Of a stretch of DNA of 64,000 nucleotides, positions 18,252 through 27,386 are shown piece by piece. Origin of the DNA: Kocuria carniphila (GTDB taxonomy: Bacteria > Actinomycetota > Actinomycetes > Actinomycetales > Micrococcaceae). Positions within the stretch are counted from its first letter, which is position 1. Every line of letters starts with the position of its first letter. Position numbers and translations under genes: made by a program. The notes under the pieces are model-generated. The model worked only from the letters and a program-made list of their open reading frames with translations, was not told the origin of the DNA and searched no databases. The stretch lies in contig NZ_NOIT01000009.1 of the NCBI RefSeq assembly GCF_004136555.1, positions 62,001 through 126,000 on the forward strand, in the 5' to 3' direction.

Positions 18252-20090
18252 GTGCCGCAGCTGCGATCAGCCACGTCAACCACCGGCCGGAACATGGCGG
18301 GAGCGCGCGCCCTGTGGCGTGCCACCGGCATGGGAAGCGAGGACTTCGGTAAGCCGATCATCGCGATCGCCAACTCCTTCACCCAGTTCGTCCCCGGACA
18401 CGTGCACCTGAAGAACATGGGCGAGCTCGTGGCCTCCGCCGTACACGAGGCTGGCGGTGTGGCCAAGGAATTCAACACGATCGCCGTGGATGATGGCATC
18501 GCCATGGGCCACGACGGCATGCTCTATTCCCTGCCCTCCCGTGACATCATCGCGGACTCCGTGGAGTACATGGTCAACGCCCACTGCGCGGACGCACTGG
18601 TGTGCATCTCCAACTGCGACAAGATCACTCCGGGCATGCTCATGGCTGCCCTGCGTCTGAACATCCCCGTGGTGTTCGTCTCCGGTGGACCCATGGAATC
18701 CGGTGAAGGTGTCGAGGGCGTGGTGGAGCACCGCGTGGACCTGGTGGACGCCATGGCCCTGGCCGTGGATGAATCCATCACGGACGCTCAGTTGGCCCAG
18801 ATCGAGGAGAATGCCTGCCCCACCTGTGGTTCGTGCTCCGGCATGTTCACCGCCAACTCCATGAACTGCCTGACCGAGGCGCTGGGGCTGTCCCTGCCCG
18901 GTAACGGCACCACGCTGGCGACCCACGTGAACCGTAAGCGCCTGTTCCTCGAGGCCGGCCGCCGCGTGGTCGAGTCCGCCAAGCGCTACTACGAGCAGGA
19001 CGACGAGTCCGTGCTGCCCCGCAACATCGCCACCAAGGCCGCGTTCAGCAACGCCATGGCCTTGGACGTGGCCATGGGCGGTTCGACCAACACCGTGCTG
19101 CACATCCTGGCTGCGGCCCAGGAGGCCGAGGTGGACTTCAACCTCTCGGACATCGACGCACTGTCCCGCAAGGTTCCGTGTCTGGCCAAGGTGGCGCCGA
19201 ACTCCACTAAATTCCACATCGAGCATGTACACCGCGCCGGTGGTATCCCCGCCATCCTGGGTGAGCTGCGCCGCGGCGGCCTGCTGGATGAGGACGTCCA
19301 CACCGTGCACGCCCAGACCATGGGCGAGTGGCTGGACGAGTGGGACATTCGTTCCGGCAAGGCTTCGAATGAAGCTAAGGAGTTCTTCCTGGCCGCACCC
19401 GGCGGTGTTCGCACCACCCAGGCGTTCTCGCAGGCCAACGAGTACGAGGACCACGATCTGGACGCCGCCGAGGGTTGCATCCGCGACATCGAGAACGCGT
19501 ACACGATCGAGGGTGGCCTGTGCGTGCTGTTCGGCAACATCGCTGAGGACGGCGCCGTGATCAAGACGGCCGGCATCGACCCCGAGCTGTTCCACTTCAA
19601 GGGCAATGCCTACGTGGTCGAGTCCCAGGACGAGGCCGTGCACGAGATCCTCTCCAAGAACGTCAAGGAAGGGGACATCGTGGTGATTGCCTACGAGGGC
19701 CCCAAGGGCGGACCGGGCATGCAGGAAATGCTGTACCCGACCAGCTACCTCAAGGGCTTGGGCCTGGGTAAGAAGTGCGCCCTGATCACGGACGGTCGCT
19801 TCTCCGGCGGTACCTCAGGCCTGTCGATCGGCCACATCTCCCCGGAGGCCGCAGCTGGCGGTGCCGTGGGGCTGATCGAGCACGGCGATGAGATCGAGAT
19901 CGACGTGGAGAACCGCGTGCTTCGGGTCAACGTCGACGACGCCGAGCTTGCGCGTCGTCGCGAAGCCAAGGGTTCCGCACCCTGGAAGCCCACCAAACCG
20001 CGAGAGCGCAAGGTGTCAAAGGCGTTGCGGGCTTACGCCTCCATGGTGACCTCTGCCGATAAGGGCGCAGTGCGCGTTGTCGAGGACTAA
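18252..20090 (+). CDS. ilvD: Dihydroxy-acid dehydratase
   Basis: 612 residues from GTG 18252, which AAGGAG at 18241-18246 supports; the frame extends upstream without family similarity. [29 protein letters not shown] and [15 protein letters not shown] are the IlvD/EDD signatures, with the cysteines that hold the Fe-S cluster. It dehydrates dihydroxy acids to 2-oxoacids in isoleucine and valine synthesis. It stands alone as a single-gene unit with a strong hairpin after it. A long antisense open frame over this gene is a GC artefact. Confidence 0.93.
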   Translation: MPQLRSATSTTGRNMAGARALWRATGMGSEDFGKPIIAIANSFTQFVPGHVHLKNMGELVASAVHEAGGVAKEFNTIAVDDGIAMGHDGMLYSLPSRDIIADSVEYMVNAHCADALVCISNCDKITPGMLMAALRLNIPVVFVSGGPMESGEGVEGVVEHRVDLVDAMALAVDESITDAQLAQIEENACPTCGSCSGMFTANSMNCLTEALGLSLPGNGTTLATHVNRKRLFLEAGRRVVESAKRYYEQDDESVLPRNIATKAAFSNAMALDVAMGGSTNTVLHILAAAQEAEVDFNLSDIDALSRKVPCLAKVAPNSTKFHIEHVHRAGGIPAILGELRRGGLLDEDVHTVHAQTMGEWLDEWDIRSGKASNEAKEFFLAAPGGVRTTQAFSQANEYEDHDLDAAEGCIRDIENAYTIEGGLCVLFGNIAEDGAVIKTAGIDPELFHFKGNAYVVESQDEAVHEILSKNVKEGDIVVIAYEGPKGGPGMQEMLYPTSYLKGLGLGKKCALITDGRFSGGTSGLSIGHISPEAAAGGAVGLIEHGDEIEIDVENRVLRVNVDDAELARRREAKGSAPWKPTKPRERKVSKALRAYASMVTSADKGAVRVVED

Positions 20091-20130
20091 ATGAAAGTTA
20101 TTCATTTGTAGCGAAGCCGCTAGTGAAATG

Positions 20131-20168
20131 AAGAAGATGACCCCGTTTATTAACGGGGTCATCTTCTT
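20131..20168 (+). terminator. Terminator after ilvD
   Basis: A perfect 17-base-pair stem (AAGAAGATGACCCCGTT paired with its complement) closes a four-base TATT loop 40 bases after the ilvD stop. There is no long T-run, as is common in high-GC genomes. Confidence 0.8.
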
Positions 20169-20278
20169 GTCATATTTGCCCTTTCGGGTGGCGCGCGTGT
20201 CACAGGTAACAACCCTGGTCCTAAGCTCAGCTCTCAGGCACGCGAAGATGTACGGGCCTCATGCGAAAGGACTTTTGG

Positions 20279-21904
20279 ATGGCACAGCAGGGCCCACACA
20301 TCGGGACGACCGAAGAGCGTCAGATCCTTAAAGAGCGGTTCAACGATGAAACCGTTGGTTTCCACAAGGGACTGGGTGCGCGACAGCTTCAGATGATCGC
20401 GATCGGTAGTGCGATCGGAACGGGTTTGTTCCTGGGTGCCGGTGGCCGGTTGGAGCAGGCGGGTCCGTCGCTGTTCATTCTGTACGCGATCTGTGGTTTT
20501 TTCGGCTACCTGATTCTTCGGTCGCTCGGTGAGCTCGTGGTGCACCGGCCGTCCTCCGGGTCCTTCGTGTCGTATTCACGCGAGTTCTACGGTGAGAAAG
20601 CGGCGTACGTCTCCGGTTGGCTCTACTGGTTGAACTGGGCCATGACCGCGGTCGCGGATGCCACGGCCATTGCCATCTACATCAAGTGGTTCGGGCAGTA
20701 CAGCGAGACCGTGGCGGGTATCCCGCAGTGGATCTTGGCGCTGGTCGTAGTGGTCCTGGTGGTTGCCATGAACATGGTCTCCGTCAAGGTGTTCGGTGAA
20801 CTGGAGTTCTGGTTCTCGCTTATCAAAGTCCTGGCGCTCGTGATCTTCCTGATAGTTGGAATCTTCTTCGTCATGTTCGGAACACCCACCGGTTCCGAGG
20901 TCGGTTTCTCCCTGATCCAGGACAACGGTGGCCTGTTGCCGGCCGGTATTCTTCCGGCGTTGATCGTGGTGCAGGGCGTGGTGTTCGCCTACGCCGGTAT
21001 CGAGTTGGTGGGAACCACTTCCGGTGAGACCCGCAACGCGGAGAAGGTCATCCCGCGGGCGATCAACACCGTGATCTTGCGTATTGCCGTCTTCTACGTC
21101 GGTTCCGTGCTGCTGTTGTGCCTGCTCCTTCCCTACACCGCCTACAGCGCCACCGAGAGCCCGTTCGTGACATTCTTCTCGTCCATCGGCGTGGATGCGG
21201 CCGGTCCGATCATGCAGCTCGTGGTGATTACCGCGGCGCTGTCTTCGTTGAACGCGGGCCTGTATTCCACTGGACGCATCATGCACTCCATGGCGCAAGC
21301 GGGATCGGCCCCCAAGTTCGCCGGAAAACTCACCAACTCCGGTGTGCCGTTCGGCGGCATTTTGATGACGGCCGGTGTCGCTGTGCTGGGTGTGGGCCTG
21401 AACTTCGTGGTTCCCGAGCAGGCGTTCGAGATCGTGTTGAACCTGGCCGCACTGGGAACCATGGCCGGTTGGGCGGCTATCACCATGTCGCACATGAAGT
21501 ACGTGTCCATGGCCAGGCAGGGGTTCTACAACAGACCCTCTTATCGCGCACCACTGGCTCCTTTCACCAACTGGTTGACCATTGCGTTCCTTGCGGGTGT
21601 GATTGTGCTCATGGCCGTGGACTACCCGGTGGGCACCTTGACCCTGGGATCCTCACTCGTGTTGATCCCCATCCTGATGATCGGTTGGTTCGTGGTGCGC
21701 GGTCGAGTCCGTGCGATCGCTGCCGAACGAGAGGGCTACACGGGGGCGTTCCCCGTTCTGGCGGAGCGTCCGGTGGTGAGCGCCTTCCGAGTCGGCCGCG
21801 AGCGGTCCACCGGATCCGGCTCCACCACTTCCACGGCTTCACTGCATCAAGTTCCCAAGCCGCACACGGACGCAGCCACCACCGACACCACCAACTCCGA
21901 CTAG
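20279..21904 (+). CDS. APC-superfamily amino-acid permease (AnsP/CycA-like)
   Basis: 541 residues. ATG 20279 is preferred over ATG 20261 because AAAGGA lies eight bases before it. LQMIAIGSAIGTGLFLGAGG (first membrane segment), RSLGELVVHRPSSGSF and FGELEFWFSLIKVLAL are the amino-acid-transporter signatures of the AAT group and are closest to L-asparagine permease. About twelve membrane segments are followed by a 70-residue hydrophilic Ser/Thr-rich tail. The ornithine cyclodeaminase gene starts 57 bases later on the same strand, so the substrate could instead be ornithine or another amino acid that feeds that enzyme. Confidence 0.8.
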   Translation: MAQQGPHIGTTEERQILKERFNDETVGFHKGLGARQLQMIAIGSAIGTGLFLGAGGRLEQAGPSLFILYAICGFFGYLILRSLGELVVHRPSSGSFVSYSREFYGEKAAYVSGWLYWLNWAMTAVADATAIAIYIKWFGQYSETVAGIPQWILALVVVVLVVAMNMVSVKVFGELEFWFSLIKVLALVIFLIVGIFFVMFGTPTGSEVGFSLIQDNGGLLPAGILPALIVVQGVVFAYAGIELVGTTSGETRNAEKVIPRAINTVILRIAVFYVGSVLLLCLLLPYTAYSATESPFVTFFSSIGVDAAGPIMQLVVITAALSSLNAGLYSTGRIMHSMAQAGSAPKFAGKLTNSGVPFGGILMTAGVAVLGVGLNFVVPEQAFEIVLNLAALGTMAGWAAITMSHMKYVSMARQGFYNRPSYRAPLAPFTNWLTIAFLAGVIVLMAVDYPVGTLTLGSSLVLIPILMIGWFVVRGRVRAIAAEREGYTGAFPVLAERPVVSAFRVGRERSTGSGSTTSTASLHQVPKPHTDAATTDTTNSD

Positions 21905-21961
21905 ATCAGCACCGAAAAGCACACCACTGACGGGGATCATCCCTCTAAGGAGAACGAGACC

Positions 21962-22990
21962 ATGACACAGTTCGTCGACGTACCCAATATGGCCCGATGG
22001 ATCCAGCGCGAAGGCGTCGAGGGGATCATGCGCAACATGGTCAAGTACCTGGAGAGAGATTTCGCCCGCTGGGAGAAGTTCGACAAGATCCCGCGCGTGG
22101 CCAGCCACACGCCGTTCGGGGTGATCGAGTTGATGCCCACCTCGGATGGCGAGGAGTATTCCTTCAAGTACGTGAACGGCCATCCGTTCAACCCCGCCCG
22201 CGGCTACCAGACCGTGACCGCGTTCGGCGTGCTCGCCAACGTGGACAACGGCTACCCCACGTTCCTGGCCGAGATGACCCTGCTGACCGCGCTACGCACC
22301 GCAGCGACGTCGGCAATGGTGGGCAAGCGCCTGGCGCGCCAGGACTCCAAGCGCATGGCCATGATCGGTGCCGGCTCCCAGGCCGAGTTCCAGGCACTGG
22401 CCTTCCGTGCCGCGATGGGTATCGAGGACCTGGACGTCTACGACGTGGACCCCGCCGCGATGGACAAGCTCAAGCGCAACCTGGAACCCCTGGGCTTCCG
22501 CATCAACGCCATGACCTCCACCGATGAGGCCGTGGCCAACGCAGATATCATCACCACCTGCACCGCGGACAAGGCGCAGAACACCATCCTGGTGGACAGC
22601 CACGTCAAGCCCGGCGTGCACATCAACGCCGTGGGCGGTGACTGCCCGGGTAAGACCGAGCTGGAGGCGGCGATCCTCTATCGCTCCACCGTATTCGTGG
22701 AGTTCCCCGAGCAGACCCGCATCGAGGGCGAGATCCAGCAGGTCGAAGAGGACTTCCCGGTCGTGGAGTTCTGGAAGGTCCTCACCGATCAGGCTCCCGG
22801 GCGCACCTCGGAAGAAGAAATCACCATCTTCGACTCCGTGGGCTTCGCCATCGCGGACTTCTCCGCCCTGCGTTGCCTGCGCGATTCGACGAACGGTACG
22901 GAACTGCAGAGCTACATCGACCTGGTGGCGGAGCCGGAGGACCCCAAGGATCTCTTCTCGCTGGTGAACTCGCTCAAGCCCGTGGGCTGA
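21962..22990 (+). CDS. ocd: Ornithine cyclodeaminase
   Basis: 342 residues; ATG with AAGGAG about 13 bases upstream. It follows the true bacterial ornithine cyclodeaminase pattern along its length: FVDVPNMARWI, FKYVNGHPFNPARGYQTV, FLAEMTLLTALRTAATSA, the NAD-binding MIGAGSQAEFQALAF near residue 138, and HINAVGGDCPGKTEL with the catalytic-site aspartate. It converts L-ornithine to proline and ammonia with catalytic NAD+. Together with the upstream permease it suggests uptake and conversion of an amino acid to proline. Confidence 0.88.
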   Translation: MTQFVDVPNMARWIQREGVEGIMRNMVKYLERDFARWEKFDKIPRVASHTPFGVIELMPTSDGEEYSFKYVNGHPFNPARGYQTVTAFGVLANVDNGYPTFLAEMTLLTALRTAATSAMVGKRLARQDSKRMAMIGAGSQAEFQALAFRAAMGIEDLDVYDVDPAAMDKLKRNLEPLGFRINAMTSTDEAVANADIITTCTADKAQNTILVDSHVKPGVHINAVGGDCPGKTELEAAILYRSTVFVEFPEQTRIEGEIQQVEEDFPVVEFWKVLTDQAPGRTSEEEITIFDSVGFAIADFSALRCLRDSTNGTELQSYIDLVAEPEDPKDLFSLVNSLKPVG

Positions 22991-23024
22991 GCCTCGCTCA
23001 CACCCCGGCTGCAGTTTCCGCTAC

Positions 23025-23040
23025 TGTGACCTAGATCAGT
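23025..23040. promoter_or_regulatory. Weak CRP/GlxR-like operator candidate
   Basis: TGTGA-CCTAGA-TCAGT matches TGTGA-N6-TCACA at eight of ten positions and lies 90 bases before the alanine symporter gene. It is a weaker match than the site at 10085. Confidence 0.3.
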
Positions 23041-23065
23041 GCAACAGCACACACTAGGTACCCGG

Positions 23066-23098
23066 TCCCGTTCACTCCACAACTGCGAGTGAACGGGA
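23066..23098. terminator. Hairpin between ocd and the alanine symporter
   Basis: TCCCGTTCACT (23066-23076) pairs with AGTGAACGGGA (23088-23098), an 11-base-pair stem with an 11-base loop. It is probably the terminator of the permease-ocd operon, though a role in the leader of the following gene cannot be excluded. Confidence 0.6.
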
Positions 23099-23128
23099 TC
23101 GTTCCGAGGGAGAAGTCCGGGGATTTTC

Positions 23129-24631
23129 ATGGATGCATTAACAGAACTTGTGGGAACGGTGGGCGAGTACGTTTGGTACGTCGTCTTCGCGATCCTGATC
23201 GGCGTGGGGCTCTATCTGACCGTTCGTACGGGCGTGATCCAGCTGCGCGGACTCCCCGAGATGTTCCGCGTTCTTACCGACCCTCCCGGTGACGCCGAGG
23301 ACGGCAAGAAAGGTATCTCGTCCTTCCGCGCGTTCACCGTGTCCGCGGCGGCCCGCGTCGGCACCGGCAACATCGCCGGTGTTGCCATCGCCATCAGCCT
23401 GGGCGGCCCGGGTGCCGTTTTCTGGATGTGGACCATCGCGGCCATTGGCGCGGCGAGTGCCTTTACCGAGTCCCTGCTGGGCCAGCTTTACAAGATCAAG
23501 TCGCGGGACGGTTACGTGGGTGGCCCGGCGTACTACATGGAGCGGGGCCTCAAGAAGCGCTGGATGGGGTTGATCTTCGCGGTCACCATCACCATCACCT
23601 ACGGTTTCGTGTTCAACTCGGTGCAGTCCAACTCGATCGTGGACGCCGTCAGTGGTTCCTTCAACCTGGACATGGCCGACAGCCAGAACCTGTGGATCCG
23701 CATCGTCATCGGTCTTGCCCTGGTTGCCATTACCGCGGCCGTGATCTTCGGCGGTATTCGCTCGATCTCCAACGTGACACAGATCGTGGTTCCCGTGATG
23801 GCCATCCTGTACCTGATCCTGGGTCTGCTGGTCGTGGCGCTCAACATCACCGAGGTTCCCGCCATGTTCCTCATGATCGTCGAGGGTGCCTTCGGAATCC
23901 GCGAATTCGTGACCGGCAGCTTGATCGGTGTGATCATCCAGGGCATGAAGCGCGGCCTGTTCTCCAACGAGGCGGGTATGGGTTCAGCGCCCAACGCCGG
24001 CGCCACCGCTTCCGTGTCCCACCCGGCCAAGCAGGGTTTCGTGCAGTCCCTGGGCGTCTACTTCGACACCATGATCGTCTGCTCCGTCACCGCGTTCATC
24101 ATCCTGCTCTCCAACCCGACGTTCGGCGATGAGCGCCAAGGTGCCTCGCTCACTCAGACCGCGCTGGGCGCACAGCTGGGCGACTGGGCCATTCACTTCC
24201 TGACCGTCGCGATCTTCCTCTTCGCGTGGTCGTCGGTGATCGGCAACTACTACTACGGCGAGTCCAACATTCGCTTCATGACCGGTTCTCGCGCGGTCAT
24301 GACGGGTTACCGCTTCCTGGTGCTGGCGTGCGTCTTCCTGGGTGCCATTGCCGCTCTGGATCTCGTATGGTCGCTCGCGGACCTGTTCATGGCGTTCATG
24401 GCCACCATCAACCTGATCGCCCTGGTCGGGTTGGCCGGGGTCGCAGCCAAGGTCCTGCGCAACTACATGGACCAGCGCAAGGCCGGTGTGGAACCCGTCT
24501 TCCACTCCGGTGACATCCCCGGTCTGTCCGGCCTGGGCGCGTGGGACGGCACGGACTTCGTGACCACCCGCGAGCACTGGATCGTTCAAGCGGAGGAGAA
24601 GGCCGAAAAGAAAGAGGCCAAGCGCGGCTAG
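23129..24631 (+). CDS. Alanine/glycine:cation symporter (AGCS family)
   Basis: 500 residues with about ten membrane segments. The GVGLYLTVRTGVIQLRG N-terminus, AARVGTGNIAGVAIAISLGGPGA near residue 75, the GLFSNEAGMGSAPNAGATA motif near residue 275 and VSHPAKQG are AGCS hallmarks. It takes up alanine or glycine with sodium. It is preceded by a hairpin and a possible CRP/GlxR site and followed by two hairpins, so it is likely a single-gene transcript. The C-terminal 20 residues are charged. Confidence 0.9.
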   Translation: MDALTELVGTVGEYVWYVVFAILIGVGLYLTVRTGVIQLRGLPEMFRVLTDPPGDAEDGKKGISSFRAFTVSAAARVGTGNIAGVAIAISLGGPGAVFWMWTIAAIGAASAFTESLLGQLYKIKSRDGYVGGPAYYMERGLKKRWMGLIFAVTITITYGFVFNSVQSNSIVDAVSGSFNLDMADSQNLWIRIVIGLALVAITAAVIFGGIRSISNVTQIVVPVMAILYLILGLLVVALNITEVPAMFLMIVEGAFGIREFVTGSLIGVIIQGMKRGLFSNEAGMGSAPNAGATASVSHPAKQGFVQSLGVYFDTMIVCSVTAFIILLSNPTFGDERQGASLTQTALGAQLGDWAIHFLTVAIFLFAWSSVIGNYYYGESNIRFMTGSRAVMTGYRFLVLACVFLGAIAALDLVWSLADLFMAFMATINLIALVGLAGVAAKVLRNYMDQRKAGVEPVFHSGDIPGLSGLGAWDGTDFVTTREHWIVQAEEKAEKKEAKRG

Positions 24632-24638
24632 TCCCGCC

Positions 24639-24685
24639 GCGGCGTCGTCGTCATGAATCGTTCGCGACCAGGACGACGACGCCGC
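24639..24685. terminator. Inverted pair of the GCGGCGTCGTC word after the symporter
   Basis: GCGGCGTCGTCGTC (24639-24652) is perfectly complementary to GACGACGACGCCGC (24672-24685), giving a 14-base-pair stem with a 19-base loop directly after the stop. Each arm is a copy of the dispersed word described in the findings. Confidence 0.65.
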
Positions 24686-24697
24686 CCGCGCACCAGA

Positions 24698-24735
24698 CGA
24701 AAGGCCCCTCACCACGCGTGGTGAGGGGCCTTTCG
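24698..24735. terminator. Bidirectional terminator palindrome
   Basis: The 38 bases form a perfect palindrome with 19-base arms beginning CGAAAGGCCCCTCACCACG. It lies between the convergent symporter and YkvI-type genes, so it can serve both. Confidence 0.85.
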
Positions 24736-24755
24736 CTACGACTGATGAACCGGGG

Positions 24756-26051
24756 TCAGCGAGGGTCCTTCGAGTCGGAAGTCTCGCGCTTGTCGGCACC
24801 GCGGTCCTTGCCGTTCTTCTTGCCGAGACTGCGAACGACCTCTGCGTCGATGGCGCCGGTAATGGCGTCACCGTCCGCGGTCGATTGGTCCGCGGCGTCT
24901 TGGAGGCGCTTCTCGTGGCCTTCGGGGAAGTCCTTGTCCTCGGACTCCTTCAGGGTCAGTAGCGCGCGCATGCGGTCGCGGCGGCTTTCCTCGCTCGAGA
25001 TCTTCGGGCGACTGCGGAACCACCAGACCAGCATGACAACAACCATGACCATGCCCACGTAACCGATGGCGGGATACACGTAGCTCATGAGTGTGCCGAA
25101 CCCGATGAGGCTGATGAAGTATCCGACAACGCAGGTGCCCAGGAACACCGGGACGTAACGGTTGCGGTGGTTGACGGTGATGCGGCGGCCCAGCGCGTAA
25201 AACATGCTGATGCAGGTGTTGTAGATCATCACGAACGTCACGATCACCATGCCCAGTGCAGCCGTGGGGTGCATGGTCTCGAAGAGCATGAGCATGGGGA
25301 TGTCAGAGCCTTCCACGGACTCGTAATTGACCAGCAATGCCACGGCGTTCATGACCAGCAAGATCGTGTACACCACGCCACCCAGGACACCGCCCCAACC
25401 GGCCACGCGGGGGTTGGGGGTGTTGCCGCCGATCATCAGGCTCATGGAGACACCCAGCATCAGGGCCATACAGGTGTAGTTGATCGCGGACAGCCACCAC
25501 GGAGACACGGGGGAATCGGCCTGCACGGCCAGATCACTCATGGCACCGAGGTCCACAGGCAGCTGCAGCATGGTGTAGATGAACGCCACGATCACGGCCA
25601 CGAAGATCAGGGGTGTGACTGCGGAAATGATGTTGGTGACCTTGTTGACGTTGAGCAGGCCGGTGAGCATCACGATGCCCACCATGATGGCCGAACCGAT
25701 CCAAGCGGGAAGGCCGAACTGCTGCTCCAAGGTGGAGCCGGCGCCGGCGAGCATCACGAATCCCATGGCGAACAAGGTCAGGGTCACGCTGATGTCCAAG
25801 AATCTGGAGACCACGGGGTGTGCCACGGAGCGGAAGACGCCGCGGTGCTCCTCTGCCAAGAAGTAACTGCCGATCTGGATGATCACAGCACCCGCGGCAA
25901 TCATGAGAATGCCGGAGACCACGGCACCGGCAATACCCCACGTGCCGAATGAGATGAAGTACTGGACAACTTCTTGACCGGTCGCGAAGCCAGCCCCCAC
26001 CAGGAGCCCGACAAAGGCCAGAGTGACTTGTAATGTTTTTCTGGCATTCAC
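24756..26051 (-). CDS. YkvI-family membrane protein
   Basis: 431 residues from GTG 26051, which has GAGGAG nine bases upstream; the longer frame adds 52 residues without a ribosome site. The first segment VTLAFVGLLVGAGFATGQEVVQYF is the typical YkvI start, related to the APC/NSS transporter fold with an unwound first helix (GAGFATGQE). About ten to eleven membrane segments are followed by a charged 85-residue tail from RSRPKISSEE. Function and substrate are not established for this family. Confidence 0.75.
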   Translation of the reverse strand: MNARKTLQVTLAFVGLLVGAGFATGQEVVQYFISFGTWGIAGAVVSGILMIAAGAVIIQIGSYFLAEEHRGVFRSVAHPVVSRFLDISVTLTLFAMGFVMLAGAGSTLEQQFGLPAWIGSAIMVGIVMLTGLLNVNKVTNIISAVTPLIFVAVIVAFIYTMLQLPVDLGAMSDLAVQADSPVSPWWLSAINYTCMALMLGVSMSLMIGGNTPNPRVAGWGGVLGGVVYTILLVMNAVALLVNYESVEGSDIPMLMLFETMHPTAALGMVIVTFVMIYNTCISMFYALGRRITVNHRNRYVPVFLGTCVVGYFISLIGFGTLMSYVYPAIGYVGMVMVVVMLVWWFRSRPKISSEESRRDRMRALLTLKESEDKDFPEGHEKRLQDAADQSTADGDAITGAIDAEVVRSLGKKNGKDRGADKRETSDSKDPR

Positions 26052-26195
26052 GGGTGACAACTCCTCGAATTTAGGGAACAAATGGCGAAAATCAGCGAAC
26101 CTTCCCAGGATAGAGGACTGCATGACAAACGCCACCTGGTGTGATAGGGCGAGTGAGATACTCGGGGCAATAGCTTGCCGAGAAAGGAGAATCGC

Positions 26196-26762
26196 ATGGC
26201 GCAGCAATGGGAAGACGACCTCAAGGACTGGGTGGCCGGTTGGGATGCGGTGCGCGGAACCGAAGCACCGCCGCAGAACGTGGTGGCCTGGGACGGTTCA
26301 GTCCCTTCAAAGGACGGGCTCGTGTTGGTCTGTCCCGAGGATCAGGTCGTGATGGCCCGCGGCGCCGTGAATGCTCAGGAGAAGGAGGTGCTCTCGCAGG
26401 GCATCTTGCTGACGGGTGCGGTTCAGGAGCTGGACCGTGGACTGAGTTTCCCGGGTGAGTCCGGGATGTTCGATGCACCCATGGGGGACGTCACGCGGTT
26501 CGAAGTGGACGAATGGGGCAAGCCGGTAGCGCACTCCACGCTGTCCGTGCAGGACGAGGTTGCCTACATGGGCCCGCTGCTCACTGACGCCTCCACCGAA
26601 CGCGATCCTGCCGAGGTGCTGGACCCGTTGGTCTCGTCCATGGCCAACGAGGCCTTTCTTGCTGATGCCGAGCGTTTGTACACCGTGGTCCCCGAGGACG
26701 AAGTTCCCGCCCGCGAGTCCCAGGGCTGGGAACGCGCGGCCGTGGTGTTGCGGTTGGGCTGA
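26196..26762 (+). CDS. Conserved-looking hypothetical protein
   Basis: 188 residues; the ATG at 26196 has AAAGGAGA six to thirteen bases upstream. The protein is acidic and soluble, with no signal peptide, membrane segment or recognisable motif. It is rich in Glu, Asp and Val and ends in WERAAVVLRLG. I do not recognise the family. It is flanked by the YkvI-type gene, which diverges from it, and by a terminator. A cytoplasmic role is all that can be inferred. Confidence 0.65.
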   Translation: MAQQWEDDLKDWVAGWDAVRGTEAPPQNVVAWDGSVPSKDGLVLVCPEDQVVMARGAVNAQEKEVLSQGILLTGAVQELDRGLSFPGESGMFDAPMGDVTRFEVDEWGKPVAHSTLSVQDEVAYMGPLLTDASTERDPAEVLDPLVSSMANEAFLADAERLYTVVPEDEVPARESQGWERAAVVLRLG

Positions 26763-26817
26763 GAGCGACGTCGGCAGTTTGCAGCTGGGCCGGAGAACAG
26801 CAGGCCCCAGAACCATG

Positions 26818-26871
26818 TGATCCCGCCTCACTGCAAAGTAACCGTGGTTACTACGCAGTGAGGCGGGATCA
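26818..26871. terminator. Terminator between convergent genes
   Basis: A 17-base arm starting TGATCCCGCCTCACTGC (26818-26834) pairs perfectly with 26855-26871; inside it AGTAACC and GGTTACT extend the stem. It can end both the hypothetical gene and the CoA-binding protein gene. Confidence 0.85.
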
Positions 26872-26894
26872 ATTGGTTGGTCACCCAATGACCG

Positions 26895-27386
26895 TCAGGC
26901 AACCACCTGACGCTTGGCGGAAATCACCCCGGTGTTGAAGCCGGCCAGGTGCAGGCCGCCGTGGAAGCGGGCGTGTTCGATCTTCACGCAGCGATCCATC
27001 ACGGCGTTGAGCCCGGCGTTCTCGGCGATCGCCGCGGCTTCCTCGCTCCACGAGCCCAGCTGCATCCACACGGTCTTGGCGCCGAGGTCCACGGCCTCCT
27101 GGGCCACGCCGGGCAGATCGGAGTCCTTGCGGAACGCGTCCACCATGTCCGGGACCTCGGGCAGGTCCGCGAGCGAGGGGTAGACCTTCTGGCCCAGCAC
27201 CTCGTCCAACACGGGGTTCACGAAGTACACGCGGTACGGGGACGAAGACAGTAGATACGTGGCCACGAAGTAGCTGGCCCGCGCGGGCTTATTGGACATG
27301 CCCACGATCGCGATCGACTCGGTGTTGCGCAGGATGTTCAGTCGCTCGGGGGCGCTGGGGCCCACCCAGGTGCGTTCGGTGCTCAT
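26895..27386 (-). CDS. CoA-binding domain protein, coupled to metY
   Basis: 163 residues with a Rossmann-like CoA-binding domain of the YccU/succinyl-CoA-synthetase-alpha type: SIAIVGMSNKPARASYFVATYL near residue 24, VNPVLDEVLGQKVYPSLADLP near residue 55, and KTVWMQLGSWSEEAA near residue 105. Its ATG overlaps the metY stop by four bases (ATGA), so it is co-translated with metY and falls under the same SAM riboswitch. It is paralogous to the protein at 33957-34376. The biochemical role of these stand-alone domains is unknown; binding of CoA or acetyl-CoA is inferred from the fold. Confidence 0.8.
   Translation of the reverse strand: MSTERTWVGPSAPERLNILRNTESIAIVGMSNKPARASYFVATYLLSSSPYRVYFVNPVLDEVLGQKVYPSLADLPEVPDMVDAFRKDSDLPGVAQEAVDLGAKTVWMQLGSWSEEAAAIAENAGLNAVMDRCVKIEHARFHGGLHLAGFNTGVISAKRQVVA

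Noticed and set aside
18276-19643. Long antisense open frames over ilvD, metY (27389-28873) and the YkvI-type gene (25167-25952)
   Set aside because: They mirror the codon structure of well-supported genes on the other strand and arise from high GC.
20128-20331. A 67-codon frame after ilvD
   Set aside because: Its first half is the terminator hairpin and the rest overlaps the leader and start of the permease gene.
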